64,000 nucleotides of DNA from Muribaculaceae bacterium (lineage in GTDB: Bacteria > Bacteroidota > Bacteroidia > Bacteroidales > Muribaculaceae). Position 1 is the first letter of the stretch. Every line of letters begins with the position of its first letter. The position numbers and the translations under genes were made by a program. Positions 28,000 through 36,147 of this stretch are shown one piece after another. The notes beneath the pieces are model-generated. The model was not told the origin of the DNA and made no database searches. It saw only the letters and a list, made by a program, of their open reading frames with translations. The stretch covers positions 1 to 64,000 of the forward strand of contig JAGAUV010000019.1 in the NCBI GenBank assembly GCA_017620635.1, in the 5' to 3' direction.

Positions 28000-30347
28000 T
28001 ACTTCTTCTTTTTAGCTGTGGCGCGTTTAGGTTTGGCCGGAGCCGCATCAGCTTCGGCGATAATCTTCTTTACCTCCTCGTAGCTCAGTGTCTCGGGCTT
28101 CTTGATGCCGCGTGGCAGTTTGTAGTTCTTCTTGTTGTAGGCTATATACGGGCCGAAGCGACCGTTGAGCAGCACTACGCCGGGGTCTTCGTCGTAGGTG
28201 CGCAGTGTCTTCTTCTCGTCGGCTTCGCGCTTGGCTACGATCAGCTCTATGGCCTGCTCGAGTGTCAGTTCGGCAGGTGTGAAGTCGGCCGGTATCGACA
28301 CAAACTTGTTGTCGTGGCGGACATAAGGACCGAAACGGCCTATGGCCACCGTTACCTCGCTGTCCTCGAAGGTGCCGAGTGTACGGGGGAACTCGAAGAG
28401 CTTGAGCGCTTCCTCGAGAGTGATGTTGTTGATCGACTGGCCCTTGAGGAGCGACGCGAACTGAGGCTTCTCCTCGCTGTCGGGGCTGCCTACCTGTACC
28501 ACCGGGCCGAAGCGGCCTATCTTCACGCTCACGGGCTTGCCTGTGGCCGGATCCTTGCCAAGCATGCGTTCGCCGAACTTGAGGCCGCCCTGCTTTATGG
28601 TCATGGCCTCGTCGACAGCAGGGTGGAAGATGGTATAGAATCCGGCTATCTCCTTGTTCCACGCCAGTTTGCCCTGGGCTATCTCATCGAATTTCTCTTC
28701 GATGTTGGCGGTAAAGTTATAGTCGAGTACGTTGGGGAAGTATTCGGTAAGGAAGTTGTTGACTATCATGCCCGTATCGGTAGGCACGAGGCGGCCCTTG
28801 TTCGCTCCGGCCATTATGGTTCTTGTCTCGGAGCTTATCTTGCCGTTTTTGAGCGACAGGGTGTTGTATTCCCTGGGCTGGCCTTCGTTTTCGCCGCGCT
28901 CCACATAGCCGCGCTGCTGTATGGTCGATATTGTCGGCGCATAAGTGGAGGGGCGGCCGATGCCGAGCTCCTCCATCTTCTTTACAAGCGACGCCTCGGT
29001 ATATCTCGGGGGCTGCTGTGTGAAGCGTTCGGTGGCCTCGATATCGGTGTAGCGCATGGGCATGCCTGTGCGGAGCCCTGCGTTGGGGTTCGATTGTGTT
29101 GCAGCCTCGTCGTCGTCGCTGCTCTCGGAGTACTCTCTGAGGAAGCCGTCGAATACTACAGTCTCGTCGGTGGCCGTGAAGGTGTGGTCTATGCCTGTGG
29201 CTGTGATTTCGACCGTCGTCTTCTTGATTTCGGCGTCGGCCATCTGCGACGCTATGGCGCGGCGGCGTATGAGGGTGTAGAGTTTCTGTTCCTGGGGTGT
29301 GGCGTCGGGCAGGGTCTCTGTCTCGGCGTAGGTGGGGCGGATAGCCTCGTGGGCCTCCTGAGCGCCCTTCGATGAGGTGTGGTAGGCGCGTACATGCAGA
29401 TATTTCTCGCCAAGCCTTTCCTTGATGAGCTTGCTCATGGCCGAGATCGCTTCGGCCGACAGGTTTACCGAGTCGGTTCGCATGTATGTGATATGTCCGT
29501 TCTCGTATAGCCTCTGGGCCACCGACATGGTCATCGACACGGGGAAACCGAGCTTGCGCGAAGCCTCTTGCTGGAGGGTCGAGGTGGTAAACGGAGGTGC
29601 CGGAGCCTTGCGTAGCGGATGCACGTCGATGTCGCCGACCTTGAATGCGACATCCTTGCATGCCTCGAGGAAGGCTCTTGCCTCGGCCTCGTTGTCGAGG
29701 CGTTGCGACAGATCGGCGCGGACGGCATGGCTTTCGTCGCCCTCGGGGATGAATACGGCCGACACGCGGTAGTAAGGCTCGCTGCGGAAGGCACGTATCT
29801 CGTTCTCGCGCTCTACGATCAGACGAACGGCTACCGACTGCACGCGTCCGGCCGACAGTGTGGGCTTGAGGCGTTTCCAGAGCACGGGCGACAGCTCGAA
29901 GCCTACGATGCGGTCGAGCACGCGGCGTGCCTGCTGGGCGTCGACACGTGCAAGGTCGATGCTGCGAGGATTCTCTATGGCGTGGAGTATGGCGTTCTTA
30001 GTGATTTCGTGGAATACGATACGGCGTGTCTTTTCGGGCTTGAGGCCGAGCACTTCATAGAGGTGCCAGGCGATAGCCTCTCCTTCGCGGTCTTCATCGG
30101 AAGCCAGCCATACAGTGTCGGCTTTGGTGGCGGCACGTTTGAGATCGGCAACAAGCTGTTCCTTGTCCTCAGGTATCTCGTAGATGGGACTGAAGTCCTT
30201 GTCTACGTCGATGCTGAATGTTTTCTTCTTAAGGTCGCGTATATGTCCGTAGCTCGACATCACGCGATAGTCGGGACCGAGGAATTTTTCGATTGTCTTT
30301 GCTTTTGCCGGAGATTCGACTATAACAAGGTTTTTAGGCGTGCTCAT
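27999..30347 (-). CDS. topA: DNA topoisomerase I (type IA)
   Basis: 782 aa. The Toprim domain opens KNLVIVESPAKAKTIEKFLG, and SDEDREGEAIAWHL gives the acidic metal triad. LSAGRVQSVAVRLI follows, and the nucleophilic Tyr is in HITYMRTDSVNLS. The C-terminal zinc repeats have lost their Cys residues and remain as three GRFGP repeats, followed by a Lys-rich tail. It relaxes negative supercoils. ATG 30347 is chosen over 30374 because a -7 promoter box (30372-30379) covers the latter. It is followed, with a one-base overlap, by an RluA-family gene. Confidence 0.95.
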   Translation of the reverse strand: MSTPKNLVIVESPAKAKTIEKFLGPDYRVMSSYGHIRDLKKKTFSIDVDKDFSPIYEIPEDKEQLVADLKRAATKADTVWLASDEDREGEAIAWHLYEVLGLKPEKTRRIVFHEITKNAILHAIENPRSIDLARVDAQQARRVLDRIVGFELSPVLWKRLKPTLSAGRVQSVAVRLIVERENEIRAFRSEPYYRVSAVFIPEGDESHAVRADLSQRLDNEAEARAFLEACKDVAFKVGDIDVHPLRKAPAPPFTTSTLQQEASRKLGFPVSMTMSVAQRLYENGHITYMRTDSVNLSAEAISAMSKLIKERLGEKYLHVRAYHTSSKGAQEAHEAIRPTYAETETLPDATPQEQKLYTLIRRRAIASQMADAEIKKTTVEITATGIDHTFTATDETVVFDGFLREYSESSDDDEAATQSNPNAGLRTGMPMRYTDIEATERFTQQPPRYTEASLVKKMEELGIGRPSTYAPTISTIQQRGYVERGENEGQPREYNTLSLKNGKISSETRTIMAGANKGRLVPTDTGMIVNNFLTEYFPNVLDYNFTANIEEKFDEIAQGKLAWNKEIAGFYTIFHPAVDEAMTIKQGGLKFGERMLGKDPATGKPVSVKIGRFGPVVQVGSPDSEEKPQFASLLKGQSINNITLEEALKLFEFPRTLGTFEDSEVTVAIGRFGPYVRHDNKFVSIPADFTPAELTLEQAIELIVAKREADEKKTLRTYDEDPGVVLLNGRFGPYIAYNKKNYKLPRGIKKPETLSYEEVKKIIAEADAAPAKPKRATAKKKK

Positions 30348-30371
30348 ATGCTTGGTTTCCGTTTCAGTCGG

Positions 30372-30379
30372 CAAAATTA
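30372..30379 (-). promoter_or_regulatory. -7 box of the topA promoter
   Basis: The minus strand reads TAATTTTG, a perfect TAnnTTTG. No recognisable -33 TTTG at the expected distance. The transcript would start about 18-20 bases before ATG 30347. Confidence 0.55.
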
Positions 30380-30449
30380 GTGAAAATCATTATATAATGT
30401 GTATTGCCGGCTGAAAAAAGTAACAAATGGTGTAGTAATAATGTTGTGT

Positions 30450-30902
30450 TCAGTCTTTGATATCTTCGTCGATAGGGGCCTGTGGGGCGCATTCGGCCAT
30501 CATTTCGTCGTACTCGGCCCAGTCGGAATCGTTCTCGGCATAGATGCGCAGAGGCAGCGTGGGCAGCTCGCTGAGCGCACGGTTGAGGAAGCTGCCGAAC
30601 ACATCGGTCGAGAAGGTGTAGAACACCCAGTTGCGCTCGCCGGCACCTGTGTAGATGCCTGTGAGTATGGCGGTGTTCTTGCCTTTGAGCTCTTTGTGGA
30701 AGGCCTCGGTGGCCTGGTCGAGCAGGGCGGCGGTGGCTTCGTCGGGGAAGCCGAGGGGGCCGTCGGGGGTGTAGGGCATCGTCACTTCCACGCGTATGCT
30801 GTTGCGTGGCCGCGAACGGAATTTTTCTACGTCGAGACGTCCCGTCACTATCACGGTGTGCCCGTTGCCGTCGTCGGCCGGGGTGGTAAACCAGTCGTTC
30901 AT
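30450..30902 (-). CDS. DUF695 domain protein
   Basis: 150 aa, soluble, no signal peptide. The pattern matches DUF695: a VTGRLDVEKFR opening, RVEVTMPYTPDG, ILTGIYTGAGERNWVFYT, and an acidic C-terminus. The function of the family is unknown. The ATG lies only about 25 bases after the 3' end of RNase P RNA, and I see no terminator between, so it may be expressed from the rnpB transcript. Below the gene is a 102-base spacer holding the topA -7 box. Confidence 0.75.
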   Translation of the reverse strand: MNDWFTTPADDGNGHTVIVTGRLDVEKFRSRPRNSIRVEVTMPYTPDGPLGFPDEATAALLDQATEAFHKELKGKNTAILTGIYTGAGERNWVFYTFSTDVFGSFLNRALSELPTLPLRIYAENDSDWAEYDEMMAECAPQAPIDEDIKD

Positions 30903-30926
30903 TTCTGATGATATATAAAAAGAGAA

Positions 30927-31306
30927 AGCATGGTCGGAGTATAAGCCGGGTTATGTGGAGCGCGCACTTTTCCCCGAGAGGAAGCCACGGCACTCCGTCC
31001 GTCATTTATCTGGCATCGCTGCCGTAAGCAGTCTACCCCCCGGCAATGGACGAGCAGCCCTTGAATGCCGGTATACTTGACCTTGCAACCCATAATGTGT
31101 GCGGCGCGCCATGTCGCCGTGGCGCCCGGTGAGCTCTTACCTCGCCTTTTCACCCTTGCCTCCGGGGGCCGGAGGCGGTCGTTTTCTGTCACACTTATCT
31201 ACCGTTGCCGATAGCTTGCCGTTAGCAAGTATGGTGCTCTGTGTTGCCCGGACTTTCCTCTCGCCACTTATGGATATGACGAGCGACGGACCCTCCGGCC
31301 ATGATT
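30927..31306 (-). ncRNA. rnpB: RNase P RNA, bacterial class A
   Basis: This is the catalytic RNA of ribonuclease P, which matures tRNA 5' ends. Read on the minus strand it contains the conserved core GAGGAAAGTCCGGGC, the ACAGAA element, GGTAAGAGCTCACCGG, AGATAAATGA and the 3' ACATAACCCGGCTTAT. The ends pair to form P1: CATGGCCGGA at the 5' side (complement of 31294-31303) with TCCGACCATG at the 3' side (complement of 30929-30938), 9 of 10 pairs. Exact ends are good to a few bases. Its 5' end is only about 5 bases from the lpxA stop. Confidence 0.95.
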
Positions 31307-31310
31307 TCCT

Positions 31311-32096
31311 TTATACGGTTCCGGGATAGCAGCGGAGTATGCCGCGTTCCGATTTGCGTACGAAATTAACTATCATGTCGCGCTCGGCGCACTGGGGTAC
31401 CTCGCGCTCTATCAGCTCGAGTGCGTCGCTGATATTCTTGCCGCTGTTGTAGAGCAGGCGGTATGTCTCCTGTATGAGCTCGATGGTCTCGGAGCTGTAG
31501 CCGCGGCGGCGCAGACCCACGGTGTTGATGCCGGTGTAGCTGATAGGCTCGCGCGCGGCCTTGATAAACGGAGGTATGTCCTTGTTGACCAGTGCGCCGC
31601 CCTGCATCATGATATGGCTGCCGATATGGCAGAACTGATGTATGAGGCTGCCGCCGCCGATGATGGCGAAGTCATCTACTTCCACCTCGCCGGCAAGCTG
31701 GCTGGCGTTGCTGATGATCACGTTGTTGCCTACGATACAGTCGTGGGCGACGTGGCTGTAGGCCATGATGAGACAGTTCTTGCCTACGACGGTACGCCCC
31801 TTTGCGGCGGTGCCGCGGTTGACGGTCACACACTCGCGCAGCACGGTGTTGTCGCCGATTTCGGCTGTTGTTTCCTCTCCGCGGAATTTGAGGTCCTGGG
31901 GGATGGCTCCCACCACCGCGCCCGGGAATATCGTCACGCCGCAGCCTATGCGCGCACCCTCGAGGATGGTCACGTTGCTGCCTATGCGTGTCCTGGCGCC
32001 GATCTCTACGTTGCGGTCGATGGTAGTGAACGGTCCGATCACTACATCGTCGGCGATCCTGGCGTCAGGATTTATGCTTGCTAATGGTTGATGCAT
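31311..32096 (-). CDS. lpxA: UDP-N-acetylglucosamine O-acyltransferase
   Basis: 261 aa, full length. The left-handed beta-helix is visible as hexapeptide repeats (ARIADDVVIGPFTTI, VTILEGARIG, GDNTVLRECVTVNRG). The catalytic His lies in YSHVAHDCIVG. The C-terminal helical part includes GINTVGLRRRGYS. It adds the 3-hydroxyacyl chain to UDP-GlcNAc, the first step of lipid A synthesis. It follows lpxC-fabZ by 8 bases and ends 5 bases before rnpB. Confidence 0.96.
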   Translation of the reverse strand: MHQPLASINPDARIADDVVIGPFTTIDRNVEIGARTRIGSNVTILEGARIGCGVTIFPGAVVGAIPQDLKFRGEETTAEIGDNTVLRECVTVNRGTAAKGRTVVGKNCLIMAYSHVAHDCIVGNNVIISNASQLAGEVEVDDFAIIGGGSLIHQFCHIGSHIMMQGGALVNKDIPPFIKAAREPISYTGINTVGLRRRGYSSETIELIQETYRLLYNSGKNISDALELIEREVPQCAERDMIVNFVRKSERGILRCYPGTV

Positions 32097-32104
32097 TTAT
32101 GTTC

Positions 32105-33487
32105 TTACTTGTTTTTGACAATCTGAGCCATGAACTCACACTCGCACACTACTTTCTCGCCCACGAAGGCGCGGCCTTTCATCACTGCCATGCCGCGGCG
32201 CATAGGGGTAATAAACGACACATGGAAGATCAGAGTGTCGCCGGGTACTACTTTCTGGCGGAATTTCACGTTGTCGATCTTCATGAAGTATGTCGAGTAG
32301 CGCTCGGGGTCCTCCACGGTGCTGAGCACGAGCAGGCCGCCGGTCTGTGCCATGGCTTCTACCAGAAGTACGCCGGGCATAACGGGCTCCTGGGGGAAGT
32401 GGCCCTGGAAGAATGGCTCGTTCGAGGTCACGTTCTTGACGCCGACGATGAAGTTGTCGGTCTTGTCTATTATCTTGTCGACGAGCAGGAAGGGATAGCG
32501 GTGGGGCAGGTGGTGGCGGATGGCGTTGTTGTCCATCAGCGGCTCCAGGTTGGGGTTGTAGTTGGGGGCCTGTATGTCCTGACGCTTGATTTCCGAGCGC
32601 AGTGCCTTCGATAGCTGGGTGTTGATGGTGTGGCCCGGCTTGGTGGCTATCACGCGGCCCTTGAGCGGACGGCCTATCAGCGCGATGTCGCCGATAAGGT
32701 CCATGAGCTTGTGGCGTGCCGGCTCGTTGGGAGCATGCAGGGGTATGGTGTTGAGGAAGCCGAACTCGTTGGCGTTGTGATGGGGTGCGCCCATGATGTC
32801 GGCCAGGTGGTCGAGCTCTTCCTGTGTCTTGGGGTTCTCGTATATCACGATGGCGTTGTCGAGGTCGCCGCCTTTGATGAGGCCGGCCTTGAGGAGCGGC
32901 TCTATCTCGCGCACGAACACGAATGTGCGTGCCCACGACACGTCCTCGCCGAAGTCGGCGATGTGGTCGAGGGTGGCGTACTGGTTGGCAAGCACCTCGC
33001 TGTCGAAGTTTACCTTTACGTCGAGGCTGAACTCGTCGTCGGGGAGGAGCATGAGCTTCGACCCTGTGGCGGCGTCGATGACCTCTATCTTATGCTTTAC
33101 GTAGAAGAAATCCTTGTCGGCCACCTGCTCCTTGATGCCTACGGCCTGTATGGCTTCGAAGAAAGGTTTTGCCGATCCGTCGAGGATAGGTATCTCGGGG
33201 CCGTCTACTTTGATCAGACAGTTGTCTATGCCGCAGGCATAGAGGGCGGCCATGGCGTGCTCTATGGTGCTTACTGTGGCTTCGCCTTTGCCGATTACGG
33301 TGCCGCGGTGGGTGGCTACTACATTTTCGGCGACGGCATCGATCACGGGCTGGTCCTCGAGGTCGATGCGTTGTATCTTGTATCCGTGGTTGTCGGGGGC
33401 GGGGCAGAAGGTCGCTGTCAGGTGGGCGCCGGTATGGAGGCCTTTGCCTGAGAGAGTGAACTCGCCCTGAAGTGTGATTTGCTTCAT
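32105..33487 (-). CDS. lpxC/fabZ: Bifunctional UDP-3-O-acyl-N-acetylglucosamine deacetylase / 3-hydroxyacyl-ACP dehydratase
   Basis: 460 aa natural fusion, typical of Bacteroidetes. Residues about 1-305 are LpxC, with metal ligands in STIEHAMAAL and HKLMDLIGDIALIG. Residues about 315-460 are FabZ, with the catalytic His in LPHRYPFLLVDKI and Glu in PGVLLVEAMAQTGG. LpxC commits UDP-acyl-GlcNAc to lipid A; FabZ dehydrates hydroxyacyl-ACP for fatty-acid elongation. Both draw on the same hydroxyacyl-ACP pool. It lies between lpxD and lpxA (12- and 8-base gaps). Confidence 0.96.
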   Translation of the reverse strand: MKQITLQGEFTLSGKGLHTGAHLTATFCPAPDNHGYKIQRIDLEDQPVIDAVAENVVATHRGTVIGKGEATVSTIEHAMAALYACGIDNCLIKVDGPEIPILDGSAKPFFEAIQAVGIKEQVADKDFFYVKHKIEVIDAATGSKLMLLPDDEFSLDVKVNFDSEVLANQYATLDHIADFGEDVSWARTFVFVREIEPLLKAGLIKGGDLDNAIVIYENPKTQEELDHLADIMGAPHHNANEFGFLNTIPLHAPNEPARHKLMDLIGDIALIGRPLKGRVIATKPGHTINTQLSKALRSEIKRQDIQAPNYNPNLEPLMDNNAIRHHLPHRYPFLLVDKIIDKTDNFIVGVKNVTSNEPFFQGHFPQEPVMPGVLLVEAMAQTGGLLVLSTVEDPERYSTYFMKIDNVKFRQKVVPGDTLIFHVSFITPMRRGMAVMKGRAFVGEKVVCECEFMAQIVKNK

Positions 33488-33499
33488 TATAGTGTGGTT

Positions 33500-34528
33500 T
33501 TATTTTTCCTGATTAAGTCTTTCGAGTTTCGCAACCCGGTGCAGCAGTTCGGGGAGCTGGCGCATGGCGGCGGCTATGCGTGCAAATTCGCGGCCCGGCA
33601 CGGCAGGAGAGCCCATTATGCGGCTGTCGGCGGCTACGTTGTTGGGTATGCCCGACTGGGCGCCTATGCTCGTGCGGTCGCCCACGCTGATATGCCCGGC
33701 CACTCCCACCTGGCCGCCAAGCATACAGTTGGCGCCTATCTTGGTGGAGCCGGCTATGCCTGTCTGCGATGCCATCACGGTGTCGTGGCCCACCTCTACG
33801 TTGTGGGCTATCTGTATGAGGTTGTCGAGCTTGACGCCGCGCTCTATGTGTGTGCATCCCATGGTGGAGCGGTCGATGGTGGTGTTGGCGCCGATCTCCA
33901 CGTCGTCGTCGATCATCACTATGCCTATCTGCTCTATCTTGTGGTATATGCCCTGCTTGTCGGGGGCGAAGCCGAAGCCGTCGGAGCCTATCACCGCGCC
34001 GGCATGTATCACGCACCGGCGGCCTATGCGGCAGTTGTAGTAGATCTTGGCGCCGGCATAGACGGTGGTGTCGTCGCCTATCGTCACGCCGGGGCCTATG
34101 TAGGCCTGGGGATAGATCTTGACGTTCTTGCCTATGACCGCTCCATCGCCGATGTAGGCGAAGGCGCCGACATAGCAGTCGTCGGATATCTCTACGCCAT
34201 CGGCTATGTGGCAGGGGCTCTCTATGCCTCTGGGCTGCGGCTGTATGTATTTTGCCGCCAGGTTGAGAAGGCCCGAAAGGGCTACATACGGATCGTCGAC
34301 CCTGATAAGGGTGGCCTTCACAGGCGCTTCGGCTACGAAATCTCGGCGTACGAGCACTACTGATGCGCCGGTGGTATAAATATAGTGGGTATATTTAGGG
34401 TTTGCGAGAAAGGTAATAGTGCCGGGGCGTGCTTCTTCGATTTTTGCGAAGTCGCTTACCTCCACTTTGCCATTGCCTTCGAGCTCGCCGCCTAAATGAT
34501 TGGCTATTATTTCGGCTGTTAGCTGCAT
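33500..34528 (-). CDS. lpxD: UDP-3-O-(3-hydroxyacyl)glucosamine N-acyltransferase
   Basis: 342 aa. ATG 34528 ([20 protein letters not shown]) fits the family start; the longer frame start at 34558 lies next to the promoter. The N-terminal uridine-binding domain (to about residue 100) precedes a left-handed beta-helix with many hexapeptides. The catalytic His is in [13 protein letters not shown] and a family signature is [10 protein letters not shown]. The short C-terminal helix reads [14 protein letters not shown]. It adds the second acyl chain in lipid A synthesis. First gene of the lpxD-lpxC/fabZ-lpxA-rnpB-DUF695 array. Confidence 0.96.
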   Translation of the reverse strand: MQLTAEIIANHLGGELEGNGKVEVSDFAKIEEARPGTITFLANPKYTHYIYTTGASVVLVRRDFVAEAPVKATLIRVDDPYVALSGLLNLAAKYIQPQPRGIESPCHIADGVEISDDCYVGAFAYIGDGAVIGKNVKIYPQAYIGPGVTIGDDTTVYAGAKIYYNCRIGRRCVIHAGAVIGSDGFGFAPDKQGIYHKIEQIGIVMIDDDVEIGANTTIDRSTMGCTHIERGVKLDNLIQIAHNVEVGHDTVMASQTGIAGSTKIGANCMLGGQVGVAGHISVGDRTSIGAQSGIPNNVAADSRIMGSPAVPGREFARIAAAMRQLPELLHRVAKLERLNQEK

Positions 34529-34569
34529 GTTGTGGTTAATGTTGGGGTTTCGCCCCACGTTTCAATCCG

Positions 34570-34601
34570 CAAATTTCAGAAAAATTTTTGACATATACAA
34601 A
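34570..34601 (-). promoter_or_regulatory. Candidate promoter of the lpx operon
   Basis: The minus-strand -33 box is a perfect TTTG (complement of 34598-34601). The -7 box GAAATTTG matches 7 of 8 of TAnnTTTG's fixed and free positions, with a 20-bp spacer. The start of transcription near 34564 gives a leader of about 36 bases. Its -33 box lies in the U-tract of the upstream terminator. Confidence 0.5.
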
Positions 34602-34633
34602 AAAAACGGCTATTACGCTATAACATAAGCCGT
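34598..34633 (-). terminator. Minus-strand terminator upstream of lpxD
   Basis: Minus strand: ACGGCT (complement of 34628-34633) pairs with AGCCGT (complement of 34606-34611) across 16 bases. A run of eight T follows. It ends the crp-GT2-small ORF transcript and insulates the lpx promoter. Confidence 0.65.
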
Positions 34634-34666
34634 AATGTCGAATCGCTGCAGATGCCACATTTTCCC

Positions 34667-34684
34667 AACCGACTGCTGTCGGTT
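34667..34684. other. Perfect short inverted repeat
   Basis: AACCGAC (34667-34673) and GTCGGTT (34678-34684) form a 7-bp stem with a TGCT loop. No T-run follows on either strand. It lies in the 3' untranslated part after the small ORF; it may be an mRNA-stabilising hairpin. Confidence 0.5.
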
Positions 34685-34751
34685 CCTAAAATCGTTGCTT
34701 TCGCATCAGGATTATTTCGTCGAAGAGAATGCAGCCTTTCGTTGATTGTCC

Positions 34752-34931
34752 TTACTTGTTCCGAGGAGGGAATATGATATTCTTGGAGCTCTCCAACATT
34801 GTGAACAGAACCTTACGCTGTGATTCCGAGAGTTTTGGCGTAGGCAATTTACCATTACGCTCCGCATCTTCGGTAAAGATTCGAGCATCTTCGCCCCGGA
34901 GTTCGGGAGATGTTTTAATTGCCATTGCCAT
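34752..34931 (-). CDS. Small hypothetical protein, 59 aa
   Basis: A frame too short for usual cut-offs. It starts MAMAIKTSPELRGEDARIFT and ends NIIFPPRNK, with a charged, soluble, helix-prone composition. ATG 34925 (third codon) is an equally good start. It begins 31 bases after the GT2 stop on the same strand and no other gene fills the spacer, so it may be the last gene of the crp-GT2 transcript. The opening (IKTxPxLxGEDAxxF) reminds me of short Bacteroidales proteins that sit next to toxin-like genes. That memory is unverified, and no partner gene is present here. Confidence 0.5.
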   Translation of the reverse strand: MAMAIKTSPELRGEDARIFTEDAERNGKLPTPKLSESQRKVLFTMLESSKNIIFPPRNK

Positions 34932-34962
34932 AGCTCTACATTCTTGTTTAATCCCGGAGCGT

Positions 34963-36147
34963 TCAGTCCCAGGTGTATTTTTTCTGTTTGCCGATTTGCG
35001 AACGTATGTGGCGTGAGCAGCGCCTTATGGGCCGTGTGATCGACAGCCACGGCAGGCTCAGATAGAGACTTCTTGATTTGAGCGCGCGCATGGCAGGGCG
35101 CCACACGGCGATGTCCAGCACTATCATCGCGGCAAGTATCACGATGCCTATCACGGCAGTCTGGATATTGGGCCACGACAGCACCGAGGCGGCAGCGGCA
35201 CATCCTATCGCGGCGATCTGCAGCCAGCCCGTCAGGGCGAAGAGGATGCGCGGACGGCGGCTGATATGGCTCTCGGTAAACATGCGGCGCAGCACTCGCT
35301 CGCGGAAGATGCGTGGCGAATTGCCGTGGCGCAGCCGCACCATCGACTCGTCCGAGAGCTCTACCACCGTATTGCCGGGGCGCACGATTTCGCTGATGAA
35401 GATGTCGTCGTCGCCGTAGTGCAGGTTGAGCGAGCGCGCGAAGCCCTTGTTGCGCAGGAAAGCGTTCTTGCGGTATGCTATGTTGTACTCCGTGCCGCGG
35501 AAGGGATGGCGCGCTATGGCCGTGCCGAGCCAGCGCACACTGTCGGCCACATGGTCGAAGGCGCGTCGGCGGCTGCCGAGGCCCGAGTCTTCCTCGGGGT
35601 CGATATATGAGTAGCCGAGCACTATCTCTGTCTTGCCGTCGCGCTCGAAGGGGCGCATCATGCGCTTGAGCCAGAGCGGCGACTCTATGTCGGCGGCGGT
35701 GGTGGTAAGCACCACTATGTCGTAGCGCGCGGCCTTGATGCCGAGCGTGAGGGCAAGCTTCTTGCGCGAGAGGTTCACGACGCCCTCGGGTGTGAATGTG
35801 AGATATAGATTGTGATGCGTGCCGCGGAGCATCGACACCGTGTCGCGCACCTCTACCGACTCGCCCTCGTTGACCACTATCACTTCGAACGCCGCCGGAT
35901 AGTCCTGTCCGAGCACTGTGCGGAGCAGAGTCTCGAGATTGTCGCTGTCGCCCTGCGAGTATATTACCACCGATGCCGGCAGGTAGTCGGCGTCGGGTTT
36001 GTCGGGGCGCTCGCGGTCGGCGCGTCGGCGGTAGCTTACCACACTGCGCACACGTGCCATATATATGGCGGCGAGAAGTGCCACACACACGAAGGCTGCG
36101 CACAGCAGCCACAGCGAAATGTCGGGAATGACAGGAGAGAAGTACAT
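34963..36147 (-). CDS. Membrane-anchored family 2 glycosyltransferase
   Basis: 394 aa. An N-terminal helix (about 10-30) is followed by a GT-A domain: ASVVIYSQGDSDNLETLLRT, VIVVNEGESVEV, then TTTAADIESPLWL where the DxD-like site is expected, and a late YGDDDIFISEIV (ED-type) motif. Two to three C-terminal membrane segments follow (about 310-350), then a basic tail. The sugar and acceptor are unknown; surface polysaccharide or lipid glycosylation is likely. The ATG directly follows the stop of the Crp-like gene with no gap, so the two are one operon. Confidence 0.87.
   Translation of the reverse strand: MYFSPVIPDISLWLLCAAFVCVALLAAIYMARVRSVVSYRRRADRERPDKPDADYLPASVVIYSQGDSDNLETLLRTVLGQDYPAAFEVIVVNEGESVEVRDTVSMLRGTHHNLYLTFTPEGVVNLSRKKLALTLGIKAARYDIVVLTTTAADIESPLWLKRMMRPFERDGKTEIVLGYSYIDPEEDSGLGSRRRAFDHVADSVRWLGTAIARHPFRGTEYNIAYRKNAFLRNKGFARSLNLHYGDDDIFISEIVRPGNTVVELSDESMVRLRHGNSPRIFRERVLRRMFTESHISRRPRILFALTGWLQIAAIGCAAAASVLSWPNIQTAVIGIVILAAMIVLDIAVWRPAMRALKSRSLYLSLPWLSITRPIRRCSRHIRSQIGKQKKYTWD

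Noticed and set aside
27963..29375. 470-codon plus-strand frame opposite topA
   Set aside because: Antisense shadow; topA on the minus strand is complete and has its own promoter box.
30899..31329. Short frames on both strands (97 and 76 codons) inside 30899-31329
   Set aside because: They lie on the RNase P RNA gene, which explains the sequence fully.
34729..35016. 95-codon plus-strand frame
   Set aside because: Opposite to the 59-aa ORF and the GT2 end; no start context or motif, composition not protein-like.
34712..36112. 466-codon minus-strand frame overlapping the GT2 gene
   Set aside because: Out-of-frame shadow, Arg-rich; the GT2 frame has the conserved motifs. Its tail covers the 59-aa ORF in another frame.
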